From positions 2,418,001 to 2,482,000 of the forward strand of contig NZ_CP012670.1 in NCBI RefSeq assembly GCF_004135735.1: a stretch of 64,000 bases of DNA. Direction: 5' to 3'. This stretch comes from Sorangium cellulosum. GTDB taxonomy: Bacteria; Myxococcota_A; Polyangia; Polyangiales; Polyangiaceae. Position numbers and translations under genes: made by a program. Below are positions 45,390-53,851 of this stretch, one piece after another (within the stretch, counting starts at the first letter, position 1; every line of letters starts with the position of its first letter). The notes under the pieces are model-generated. The model was not told the DNA's origin and made no database searches. It saw only the letters and a list, made by a program, of their open reading frames with translations.

Positions 45390-48300
45390 GTGCGGATGAA
45401 GCTCTACTGGCTTTGGGGATGTGCGATGGCGACGATCGCTGTCGCAGGATGCTCGGACGCCAGCGCGCCTCCGGAGACGGAGGGGGTCGCCCCAGGCGAA
45501 GAGGCGCTCGTCGGATCATCGCATTCGCCCGGATCGGGGAGGACGGTTTACGCCGACGTCGTCGCGATAGATCAGACGGTGGTCTATGACCGCTCCGGCG
45601 CGTTCAACCCGGGGGGGATGGTCTATGCCCTCCGGCGGGACGTGGTGGCCGCCGACCCGTCACGGCCGGTCGGCCCGGGCAACGCGACGCTGCGGCCCGG
45701 AAAGCGCCCGAGGCCGCTCGTCCTGCGGGTCAACGCCGGCGATGAGCTCGTCATCTCGTTCACGAACTGGCTCGCGCCGAGCGGCGCGACGCTCCGGGCG
45801 CTCTCCCCGACGACCCGCCACGCCTCCATCCACGTGGTCGGGCTCCAGATCCGGAACATCGACGCGCTCGGCGGGAATATCGGGCAAAACGACAGCGCGC
45901 TGGCCGCTCCGGGCGAGACGCGCACCTATGAGCTCTTCGCCGGCCGCGAGGGCACGTTCCTCATGCACAGCGCGGGCGCCATGGCCGGCGCCGACGGCAC
46001 CGGCAGGCCGCTGCGGCAGATCTCCCAGAGCCTCTTCGGCGCTGTCCACGTCGAGCCGCGTGGCGCGATCGCGTACCGCTCGCAGGTCACGGCGGCCGAG
46101 CTCGAGGCCGTCACCTACGACACCAACCCGGACGGCACGCCGCGCATCGACTACGAGGCGGTCGATCCGTCCGGCGTGCCCATCCTGAGGATGATCAACG
46201 ACGAGGGCGAGATCGTGCACGGCGATCTCAACGCCATCATCACCGGCTTCGACAGGACCGAGGTCGGGACCGCGGCGTCCGTGGACGAGGGATACTTCCG
46301 CGAGTTCACCGTGATATTCCACGACGATCTCGGCGGGCTCCAGGCCTTCCCGGAGCTCCAGAGAGACCCGGTCTACCACGGCGTGCGCAGCGGCTTCGGC
46401 GTCAACTACGGCGCGGCCAGCCTGGGCAACGCCGTCCTCGCCAACCGGAGCAAGCTCGGCCCGAGCAAGGACTGCGCGGAGTGCAAGTTCGAGGAGTTCT
46501 TCCTGAGCTCGTGGGTGATCGGCGATCCGGCGCTGAACATCGAGCGGGACCCGGACAACAACGCGGTTCGAGCGCTGTACCCGGACGATCCCTCGAACGT
46601 CTCCCACGGCTACCTCGGCGATCCGGTCCGCATCCGGAACCTGAACCACGGGCCCAGCGACACGCACGTCTTCCACGTGCACGCCCACCAGTGGCGGCGG
46701 TCGCCGGGTAACGACAACAGCGCTTACATCGACTCCCAGACGATCGGGCCCAAGGCGGCCTTCACCTACGACATCAGCTACGGCGGGGGCGGTAACCGCA
46801 ACCTCACGCCCGGAGATGCCATCGTTCACTGTCACCTGTATCCCCATTTCGTGCAGGGGATGTGGGGGCTCTGGCGCAGCCACGATGTCTTCGAGGCGGG
46901 CACGCCGGACCGGTCCCTCCCGGACGGCGAGATCGCGGAAGGTACGCCCACGCCCGCGGTCGTGCCCATCCCGGACGTGGCGATGCCGCCGATGCCCACG
47001 TACGCGCCGACGAAGGTCCGGCTGCCCAGCGGGAGGAAGGTCGTGCGCCCGGCCCTGCCCGGATATCCTCACTACATCGCCGCGCTGCCCGGGCACCGGG
47101 CGCCCCAGCCGCCGCGCGATGTCGAGCACGACGGCGGCTTGCCGCGCCACGTCATCACGAGCGTCCCCCCGGGCGCCGTCGAGCGCGGCGCCCGCGGCCC
47201 CTTCGATGTGCAGATCTACGAGGCCAACGTGAAGCTCCTGCCGTCCGACGGCACCCGGGCGGAGCGCGCGGCGAGCAGCTTCCATGCGGGGCAGTTCCCG
47301 GGGGCCGTGCGGGCCACGACGCGCTACGGCTTCCCGGCGAAGGGCTACCCGGCCTTCACCCCGAAAGGCAAGCGGGCGCTCTTCCTCGTGAACGGCCAGC
47401 CCCCGGCCCCCGGCGCCCCCTACGCCGACCCCTGCCCGCCGGGGGCGCCGGTCCGCACCTACCGCGCGGCCTACGTCCAGATCGACGCCACGGTGAACCG
47501 CGCCGGCTGGCACGATCCGCAGGCGCGCACGATCGTCCTGGAGGAGGACTACGACGCCACCCTCGAGGGCACGAGGCCGCCGGAGCCGCTCTTCATCCGC
47601 GCGGAGTCCGGCGAGTGCGTCGTCTTCCACGCGACGAACACCATCCCGGACGCGCTCGAGGCGGACGGTTTCCAGATGTTCACGCAGACCGACGTCATCG
47701 GTCAGCACATCCATCTCGTGAAGTACGATGTCACCTCGTCGGACGGCGGGGCCAACGGCTTCAATTACGAGGACGGGACGCTCGCCGCGCAGGAGGTGGT
47801 GTCGCGCATCAACGCGGCGAACGCCGCCGGCGGCGCCTTCGTCGCCGACGGCGCCGTCGCCGAGTCGGGCAGGCGCGTGATGCTCGAGGCGAAGCCGCAC
47901 CCGCGCCTCGCCAGCGCGCCGCTCGGGGCGCAGACGACGACGCAGCGCTGGTTTGCCGATCCGATCGCGACCAGGGCGGGGAAGGACCGCGCCCTCGGCA
48001 CGGCCTTCACCCACGATCACTTCGCCCCCTCGTCCCACCAGCACCACGGCCTGTACGCGGCGCTGGTCGTGGAGCCCGCGGGCTCGTCCTGGCGCGACCC
48101 CGAGACCGGGGAGATCTTCGGCACTCGCCGCGACGGCGGGCCGACGAGCTACCGCGCCGACATCCTGTTTCCGCCCGGCGACGGGCGCGCGCCGTTCCGC
48201 GAGTACAACCTGAGCTTCGCCGATTACGCCATCGTCTACGACGAGTGCGGCAATCCGGTGAACCCGCCGTCGTACGAGCTCGCGCCGCTGCCGGAGGCGG

Positions 48301-50135
48301 TCGCGCACGTGGGCGTCCTCCAGGAGCCGCTCTCCTGGCGCGATCCGGGGGCGGGGCTCATCAACTACCGGCACGAGCCCATCCCGCTGCGGATCGCCAG
48401 GCGGAGCTGCGCGACGGGCCGGGTGACCCCGAAGCGCGGCGCCGCCGGCGAGATGCACAACGTCTTCAGCTCGAGGGTGCACGACGACCCCTTCACCCCG
48501 CTGCTCCGGGCGTACGAGGGGGACCGCGCGATCATCCGCCTCATCCAGGGCACGCAGTCGGAGCAGCACGTCTTCTCCTTGCACGGGAAGAAGTGGCTCA
48601 ACGAGAGCGCGGATCCCGACAGCGGCTACGCCAACGGGCAGGCCATCGGCGTCTCCGAGCAGATGGATTTCGAGCTCGCCGCGGATCCCGTGTTCACGAG
48701 GGACCGGCGCGGCGTCGATTACCTCTACCAGAGCGCGACGACGGACGATCTGTGGGAGGGCATGTGGGGGCTCATGCGCGTCTACAGCGAGCGGCGGCGC
48801 GATCTCCTGCCGCTCTCCTCCGACGCCCCGCCGCCGAAGTCCCGGCGCGCGCGGGAGCGTGTCTGTCCGCCGGACGCGAGGGTGAGAAAGTACGTCGTCC
48901 ACGCGATCACCGCGCAGGGCAACCTGCCCGGCGACCGGCTCACGTACAACGAGAAATATGGGCTCTATGATCCCGACGCCATCCTGTTCGTCGACGAGGA
49001 CGATCTGGACGACGTCAGGACGGGCGCGCGCGCGCCGGAGCCGCTCGTCCTGCGCGCGGCGGCGGGCGAGTGCGTGGAGGTCACGCTGGTCAACGATCTG
49101 CCCGACGAGCCGCCGAAGACGCCTCACTGGAACTACAACCCTCCCATCGTCGGGGGCTTCAACGTCAACCAGGTGAGGACCTCCAACCGCGTCGGGCTGC
49201 ACCCGCAGCTCGTGGCCTACGACGTGATGACGAGCGACGGGGCCAACATCGGCCAGAACCGCGATCAGACGGTCGCGCCCGGGCGGCGGCGGACCTACAC
49301 CTGGTACGCCGGCGACGTCGCCGTGACGCGCCGGGGCCGCCTCCGGTGGCAGCCCATCGAGCTCGGCGCGATCAACCTGAAGGACATGGCCGACGTGGTG
49401 AACCACGGCATGCACGGCGCGATCGGCGCGCTCATCGTCGAGCCCGAGGGCGCCACGTGGCACCTGGAGCCGGGCACGCGCGCGTCGGCCCAGGTGGCCT
49501 ATCGAGACGAGTCCGGCGCCGCGCGGCGGTTCCGCGAGCTCGTGCTCTTCTACCAGGACGAGGTCGCCCTGCACTCCGACGATCCGCGGTTCCAGTGCGC
49601 CGACCCGTCGCTGCGCTGCGGGACCGCCCTCCGGAACCTCGTCGGCGACACCGACGCCGACGGCACCGGTCACAAGGCCTTCAACTACCGCACCGAGCCG
49701 CTGTGGGCGCGCCTCGGCGTCGCTCCGGACACGCGGCTCGGCGGGGTGGAGGACCTCGACCTCAGCGCGATCTTCAGCTCGGCCGAGCACGGCGATCCGG
49801 CGACACCGCTCTTCACGGTGGGGCGCCACGACACCCTGCGCATCCGCGTGCTGCAGCCCTCGGGCCACCGGCGCCAGCACTCCTTCAGCCTCTGGGGCGC
49901 GGAGTGGGCGTTCAACCCGTGGGCGAAGGGCTCGTCGTCCCGGTTCATGGGCCCGAACGACGCCTCGTTCGTCATCGGCGCGCAGGGCGGCATCGGCCCC
50001 ATGACCGCCTGGAACGTGAACCCCTCCTTCCGGGCAGGAGGGAAGTTCGCGGTGCCGGGCGACCGCCTGTACATCGACCAGGGCGCCGCCACGGCGGCCG
50101 ACGGGCTCTGGGGCCTCGTGCGGGTCACGCCGTGA
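45390..50135 (+). CDS. giant multicopper oxidase-like lipoprotein (MnxG/MofA-like)
   Basis: A 1581-residue exported protein. GTG 45390 follows AGGGAGG; the lipobox is VAGC. It is built of repeated cupredoxin-type domains. The first third carries a complete copper set: H144/H148 (HASIHVVG), H426, H429, H431 and H433 (THVFHVHAH), and the type 1 motif H480-C-H482...H486...M491 (HCHLYPHFVQGM). Later segments have further histidine clusters (FTHDHFAPSSHQHHG near residue 875) and repeat the domain framework without a second full T1 motif. Size and layout resemble bacterial Mn(II)-oxidising oxidases MofA (~1660 aa) and MnxG; the substrate is inferred only. It heads a redox operon. Confidence 0.85.
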   Translation: MRMKLYWLWGCAMATIAVAGCSDASAPPETEGVAPGEEALVGSSHSPGSGRTVYADVVAIDQTVVYDRSGAFNPGGMVYALRRDVVAADPSRPVGPGNATLRPGKRPRPLVLRVNAGDELVISFTNWLAPSGATLRALSPTTRHASIHVVGLQIRNIDALGGNIGQNDSALAAPGETRTYELFAGREGTFLMHSAGAMAGADGTGRPLRQISQSLFGAVHVEPRGAIAYRSQVTAAELEAVTYDTNPDGTPRIDYEAVDPSGVPILRMINDEGEIVHGDLNAIITGFDRTEVGTAASVDEGYFREFTVIFHDDLGGLQAFPELQRDPVYHGVRSGFGVNYGAASLGNAVLANRSKLGPSKDCAECKFEEFFLSSWVIGDPALNIERDPDNNAVRALYPDDPSNVSHGYLGDPVRIRNLNHGPSDTHVFHVHAHQWRRSPGNDNSAYIDSQTIGPKAAFTYDISYGGGGNRNLTPGDAIVHCHLYPHFVQGMWGLWRSHDVFEAGTPDRSLPDGEIAEGTPTPAVVPIPDVAMPPMPTYAPTKVRLPSGRKVVRPALPGYPHYIAALPGHRAPQPPRDVEHDGGLPRHVITSVPPGAVERGARGPFDVQIYEANVKLLPSDGTRAERAASSFHAGQFPGAVRATTRYGFPAKGYPAFTPKGKRALFLVNGQPPAPGAPYADPCPPGAPVRTYRAAYVQIDATVNRAGWHDPQARTIVLEEDYDATLEGTRPPEPLFIRAESGECVVFHATNTIPDALEADGFQMFTQTDVIGQHIHLVKYDVTSSDGGANGFNYEDGTLAAQEVVSRINAANAAGGAFVADGAVAESGRRVMLEAKPHPRLASAPLGAQTTTQRWFADPIATRAGKDRALGTAFTHDHFAPSSHQHHGLYAALVVEPAGSSWRDPETGEIFGTRRDGGPTSYRADILFPPGDGRAPFREYNLSFADYAIVYDECGNPVNPPSYELAPLPEAVAHVGVLQEPLSWRDPGAGLINYRHEPIPLRIARRSCATGRVTPKRGAAGEMHNVFSSRVHDDPFTPLLRAYEGDRAIIRLIQGTQSEQHVFSLHGKKWLNESADPDSGYANGQAIGVSEQMDFELAADPVFTRDRRGVDYLYQSATTDDLWEGMWGLMRVYSERRRDLLPLSSDAPPPKSRRARERVCPPDARVRKYVVHAITAQGNLPGDRLTYNEKYGLYDPDAILFVDEDDLDDVRTGARAPEPLVLRAAAGECVEVTLVNDLPDEPPKTPHWNYNPPIVGGFNVNQVRTSNRVGLHPQLVAYDVMTSDGANIGQNRDQTVAPGRRRTYTWYAGDVAVTRRGRLRWQPIELGAINLKDMADVVNHGMHGAIGALIVEPEGATWHLEPGTRASAQVAYRDESGAARRFRELVLFYQDEVALHSDDPRFQCADPSLRCGTALRNLVGDTDADGTGHKAFNYRTEPLWARLGVAPDTRLGGVEDLDLSAIFSSAEHGDPATPLFTVGRHDTLRIRVLQPSGHRRQHSFSLWGAEWAFNPWAKGSSSRFMGPNDASFVIGAQGGIGPMTAWNVNPSFRAGGKFAVPGDRLYIDQGAATAADGLWGLVRVTP

Positions 50136-50152
50136 GCGGGGGGAGGGGACCT

Positions 50153-52318
50153 GTGGCGCGGCGGATCTGGACGAGCGCGCGCGGGCTCGGCGTCGGCCTC
50201 CGGCTGGCCTGGCTCGGCGCCTGCGCGGCGGGCGCCTGCGCGGGGCTCGGCTGCGAGCGAAGGGCGCCTCTCCCGGCCTCGCCGGGCGACGACGCCGCGC
50301 CGGCCGGAGCCCCGGCGCAGGCGGAGGCGGCGCCGCTTCCGGTGAGCCGGGTCGAGCGCGATGGGCTCTCCATCGCGTTCTCCCTGCGCCCGCTGGAGCG
50401 TGACGAGCGCCGCGGAGGGACGGACCGCGGCGCGGCCTCCGTCGCGGGAGCGAGCGCGGCGGCGGCGTTCGCCGACGCCGTGGCCGAGTTCACCATCACC
50501 GACGCGGAGACCGGCGCGCCCGTGAGCGGCCTCTCGCCGCTCGGGTGGATGTCGAGGCGAGCCGGCGAGGCCGAGGGCGCCGCGGACCCGGCCGACGCCG
50601 GGCCCACGAGCGCGGCGGGCGCGGCGCCGGACGACGAGGCCTGCCGGGCGAAGATCAAGCGCTTCATGGCGGGCCTCCTGTCCGTGCGTCCGGAGGTGGA
50701 CATGAACACCTACCTCCTCTGGACGCTCAACCAGGACAGCACCCTGTCCGTCATCAACCCGCAGGTCGCCCTCGGCAGGACGAAGCTCCGGAGCCTCGTC
50801 AGCCTCGCGGGGCCCGGCGTCTCGCTCGCCCTCCACCCCGACCGCGGGAGCCTGTACGTCTCGCTCCAGGGCGGCCGCCTCGCGGTCGTGGACACGCAGC
50901 GGGGGCTCGTCCGGGCGAACGTCCCCGTCGGCGAGGACCCGGGCCGCGTCGCGGTCGCGCCCGACGGGCGCACGGTCTGGGTCGGCAACGACGGCGACGG
51001 CACCGTGAGCGTGATCGACGCGCGCTCGACCGACGTGCTGAAGACGCTGCGGGTGGGCCCGGGTCACCACGAGATCGCCTTTTCCGGCGGCGGCCGCGCC
51101 GCGTGGATCACGAGCCAGCAGGGGGGCTCGGTGGTTGTGGTGGACGGCGCCACGCTCGAGCCGCTCGGCGAGATCGCCGTCGGCGAGGGGGCCGTGGCCA
51201 TCGCGGCGAGCGACGCGTCGGGCGTGGTCTACGTCGCGAACGGCGCGCGCGGCGAGGTGGTGCTCCTCGACGCCGCGCGCCGCGCCGTGGCCGGGCGCGT
51301 CGCGCTGAAGCCGGGGCTCGGCGCGCTCCAGTTCGAGCCGCGCGGGCGCTTCGCCTTCGCGCTGAACCCGGCGGCGAACGAGGTCACCGTGATCGACGCC
51401 TCGACGGGCGCGGTGGCGCACGCGCTCTCCGGGTTCGCGGCCCCCGACGCGGTGGCCTTCACCGAGGCCTTCGCCTACGTCCGCAACCGCGGCGCGGGCA
51501 AGGTCTCGCTCATCGACCGCGCGGCGCTCGGCGGCCCCGCGGCCCCGCCCGTCGTCGACGTCACGGTCGGCCAGGACGCGCCCGCGGCCGCGGGCGCAGG
51601 TCCACGGACGGGGCCCGGCGCGCTCGGCGCGCCCATCGCCCCGGTCCCCGAGGGCAACGGCGCCCTCATCGCGAACCCGGCCGACAGGGCCCTCTACTTC
51701 TACGTGGAGGGCATGATGGCGCCGATCGGCACCCTCTCGAGCTATGGCCGCGAGCCGAGGTCGATCCTCATCGAGGATCGGTCGCTCAGGGAGGTGCGGC
51801 CGGGCGTGTACGCGACCACGGTGCGCCTCGGCGCGGAGGGGCTCCACGACGTCGAGCTCCTCCTCGACCGGCCCCGCGTCGCCGTGTGCCTCGAGGCCAC
51901 CGTGGCGCCCGCGCGCTGCGCCCAGGGCGGGGGCTACGGCGGGCAACCCGGCTGCGGCGGAGGAGCCGCGCCCGGCATCACGCTGGAGCCGCTCTTCGAG
52001 CCCGGCCTGCGGCTCGAGGCGGGCGCGCCGGCGACGCTCCGCTTCCGCGCGACCGCGAAGGGGGCGGGGCCGGCTCTGGACGCCAAGGAGATGGAGATCA
52101 TGATCGTTCGGTTCCCCGCTGGATATCGCTGGAGCGGCGCGCCGCGGCCGGAGGGCGACGGCGTCTTCTCGGTCGCGTTCACCCCGCCCGAGCCGGGCCA
52201 GTACCGCTTCCTCGCCACGGCCCCGCACCGCGGCGCGCCGCTCGGCGCGCTGCCCTTCGTCCCGCTGCGCGTGCGCGCGCGCGGCGCGGCCGGCGCTCCC
52301 GGGGGAGGTGCGCGATGA
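50153..52318 (+). CDS. YVTN beta-propeller lipoprotein
   Basis: A 721-residue exported protein. GTG 50153 follows GGAGGGGAC; a GTG overlapping the previous stop at 50132 is an alternative. The N-terminus is a lipoprotein signal (ACAGLGC). After an Ala-rich spacer, residues ~170-480 form YVTN-type propeller blades (VAVAPDGRTVWVGNDGDGTV; VVYVANGARGEVVLLDAARR). The C-terminal part has a Cys/Gly-rich loop (CAQGGGYGGQPGCGGG) and Ig-like strands with PEPGQYRFLATAP. It is probably a redox-partner or scaffold for the adjacent oxidase and cytochrome. Its stop overlaps the SCO gene start (ATGA). Confidence 0.85.
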   Translation: MARRIWTSARGLGVGLRLAWLGACAAGACAGLGCERRAPLPASPGDDAAPAGAPAQAEAAPLPVSRVERDGLSIAFSLRPLERDERRGGTDRGAASVAGASAAAAFADAVAEFTITDAETGAPVSGLSPLGWMSRRAGEAEGAADPADAGPTSAAGAAPDDEACRAKIKRFMAGLLSVRPEVDMNTYLLWTLNQDSTLSVINPQVALGRTKLRSLVSLAGPGVSLALHPDRGSLYVSLQGGRLAVVDTQRGLVRANVPVGEDPGRVAVAPDGRTVWVGNDGDGTVSVIDARSTDVLKTLRVGPGHHEIAFSGGGRAAWITSQQGGSVVVVDGATLEPLGEIAVGEGAVAIAASDASGVVYVANGARGEVVLLDAARRAVAGRVALKPGLGALQFEPRGRFAFALNPAANEVTVIDASTGAVAHALSGFAAPDAVAFTEAFAYVRNRGAGKVSLIDRAALGGPAAPPVVDVTVGQDAPAAAGAGPRTGPGALGAPIAPVPEGNGALIANPADRALYFYVEGMMAPIGTLSSYGREPRSILIEDRSLREVRPGVYATTVRLGAEGLHDVELLLDRPRVAVCLEATVAPARCAQGGGYGGQPGCGGGAAPGITLEPLFEPGLRLEAGAPATLRFRATAKGAGPALDAKEMEIMIVRFPAGYRWSGAPRPEGDGVFSVAFTPPEPGQYRFLATAPHRGAPLGALPFVPLRVRARGAAGAPGGGAR

Positions 52319-53043
52319 GGCCCGGCGCGGCCCTCGCCGCGGCCGCCCTCGCGCTCTCGCTCACCGCCCTCGCGCCGGCGGAGGACAGGGCGCCCCGCGG
52401 CGCGCCGGCGGAGGACAGGGCGCCCCGCGGCGCGCCGGCGGAGGACAGGGCGCCCCGCGGCGCGCCGGCGGAGGACAAGGCGCCCCGCGGCGCGCCGGCC
52501 GACGACAGGGCGCCTCGCCCGGAGCGGATGAAGATAGGGGGCGTCTCCAAAGAGGACGACGCCGCCGCGGAGCGGTACTTCACCAACACCGAGCTCGTCG
52601 ACCAGCACGGCCGCCCGCATCGGTTCTACGCGGGGTTATTACGGGGCCGGAAGGTCCTGATCAACTTCGCCTTCACCTCGTGCAAGGGCGCCTGTCCGGC
52701 GATGACGTCGAACCTCGCGCGCGTGCAGGCGCTGCTCCGGGCCCGCGGAGAGCGGGTGACGATCCTCACGATCACGGTCGACCCCGAGAACGATACGCCG
52801 GCTGTGCTGAAGCAGTATGCGGCGAGGTTCAAGGCGGGTGAGGGCTGGTATTTCCTGACCGGCACCCCCGCGAACGTCGCCGCGGTGCTGCGCCGCCTCG
52901 GCGGCCAGGTGCGGAGGCCCGACGAGCACACGATGACGCTGCTCCTCGGCGATGCGTCGACCGGCATGTGGCTCAAGACGCTGGCGACCGAGCCGCCGGA
53001 GGCGCTCGCGCACATCGCCCAGCACATCAACGATCCGCGGTGA
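52315..53043 (+). CDS. SCO1/SenC-type copper chaperone with repeat linker
   Basis: A 242-residue exported thioredoxin-fold protein. After a signal peptide, five copies of the decapeptide APAEDRAPRG form a flexible linker. The SCO domain shows the copper-binding CxxxC C123/C127 (TSCKGACPAM) and H205 (PDEHTMTLLLG), plus ILTITVDPENDTPAVLKQY. SCO proteins deliver Cu or act as thiol reductases for cupredoxin/CuA sites; here the multicopper oxidase is the obvious client. It starts within the preceding gene's stop. Confidence 0.92.
   Translation: MRPGAALAAAALALSLTALAPAEDRAPRGAPAEDRAPRGAPAEDRAPRGAPAEDKAPRGAPADDRAPRPERMKIGGVSKEDDAAAERYFTNTELVDQHGRPHRFYAGLLRGRKVLINFAFTSCKGACPAMTSNLARVQALLRARGERVTILTITVDPENDTPAVLKQYAARFKAGEGWYFLTGTPANVAAVLRRLGGQVRRPDEHTMTLLLGDASTGMWLKTLATEPPEALAHIAQHINDPR
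52372..52521 (+). repeat. 30-bp in-frame tandem repeat, five copies
   Basis: Five copies of a 30-bp unit (GCGCCGGCGGAGGACAGGGC...) encode APAEDRAPRG-like decapeptides. The first three are identical, the fourth has Arg-to-Lys, and the fifth is degenerate. High identity indicates recent expansion. Confidence 0.93.
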
Positions 53044-53050
53044 GGCCGAG

Positions 53051-53851
53051 ATGCGCTGTCTCTCATGGCATGGGATGAACGTCCTGCTCCTCGCCGGCGC
53101 GCTCGCCGCCGCCTCGTGCGGCCGCGGGGGCGAGCGGCGGGCCGGCGAGGCGCGCGCCGGCGACGGCCCCGCGGGGCCGGGGCTCCCGGCGGTGGACGCC
53201 GCGGCCCTGGTGCGCGCGGCGCCGGCGCGGGGCGTCGTGGTGCCGGACGAGGAGCTCGTGGACCAGGACGGCGCGCCCGTCCGCCTCCGCGAGCTCTCGA
53301 AGGGTCGCGTGCTCGTGGTCAACTTCATCTTCACCGCCTGCACGACGATCTGCTCGCCGATGACGGCCATCTTCGGCCGGCTCCAGGCCGAGCTCGGCGA
53401 CGCGCTGGAGCGGGACGTGCGGCTCGTCTCCATCTCGCTGGATCCCGCGATGGACACGCCGGAGCGGCTGAAGGCGTATGCGGACCGGTTCGGCCGGCGG
53501 CCGGGCTGGGTCTTCCTGACGGGCAGCCGCGAGCGCGTGAACCGGGTGCTGGACGCGCTCGGGGGGCGCGCGCCGATCAAGGAGCGGCACACGCCGATCA
53601 CGCTCATCGGCCGCGAGGCGGAGGGGCGCTGGACGCGCGTCGACGGCATCGCGCCGCCGCGGCGCCTCGCCGACGAGGTGCGGGCGTTCCTTCCGGGCGG
53701 GGCGGCGGCGCGGGGCGCGGGTGAGCCGCGGGGCGCGGGCGAGCCGCGGGGCGCGGGCGAGCCGCGGGGCGCGGGCGAGCCGCGGAGCGCGGCGGCGCGG
53801 AGCGCGGGCGAGCCGCGGAGCGCGGCGGCGCGGAGCGCGGGCGGTGGGTGA
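53051..53851 (+). CDS. second SCO1/SenC-type protein, C-terminally extended by repeats
   Basis: A 266-residue SCO-family lipoprotein (AAASCGRGG). CxxxC is at C97/C101 (FTACTTICSPM), the histidine at H180 (KERHTPITLIG), and the core reads LVSISLDPAMDTPERLKAYA. The family core ends near FLPGG. The last ~45 residues are translated tandem repeats (GAGEPR hexapeptides, then SAAARSAGEPR) that run up to the next gene's start. The two SCO paralogues differ around CxxxC (KGA versus TTI), suggesting separate roles such as metallation and disulfide reduction. Confidence 0.9.
   Translation: MRCLSWHGMNVLLLAGALAAASCGRGGERRAGEARAGDGPAGPGLPAVDAAALVRAAPARGVVVPDEELVDQDGAPVRLRELSKGRVLVVNFIFTACTTICSPMTAIFGRLQAELGDALERDVRLVSISLDPAMDTPERLKAYADRFGRRPGWVFLTGSRERVNRVLDALGGRAPIKERHTPITLIGREAEGRWTRVDGIAPPRRLADEVRAFLPGGAAARGAGEPRGAGEPRGAGEPRGAGEPRSAAARSAGEPRSAAARSAGGG
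53715..53842 (+). repeat. 18-bp and 33-bp tandem repeats at the SCO/cytochrome junction
   Basis: Four 18-bp units (GCGCGGGYGAGCCGCGGG; the first has GTGAGC) are followed by two 33-bp units that incorporate the same core. The last partial copy (GTGGGTGAGCCGCGG) contains both the SCO stop codon and the GTG start of the next gene, whose product begins with GEPR like the repeat. Confidence 0.88.

Noticed and set aside
45660..49880. Minus-strand open frame of ~1406 codons opposite the multicopper oxidase
   Set aside because: Antisense shadow; the plus strand has copper motifs, a lipobox and a ribosome binding site.
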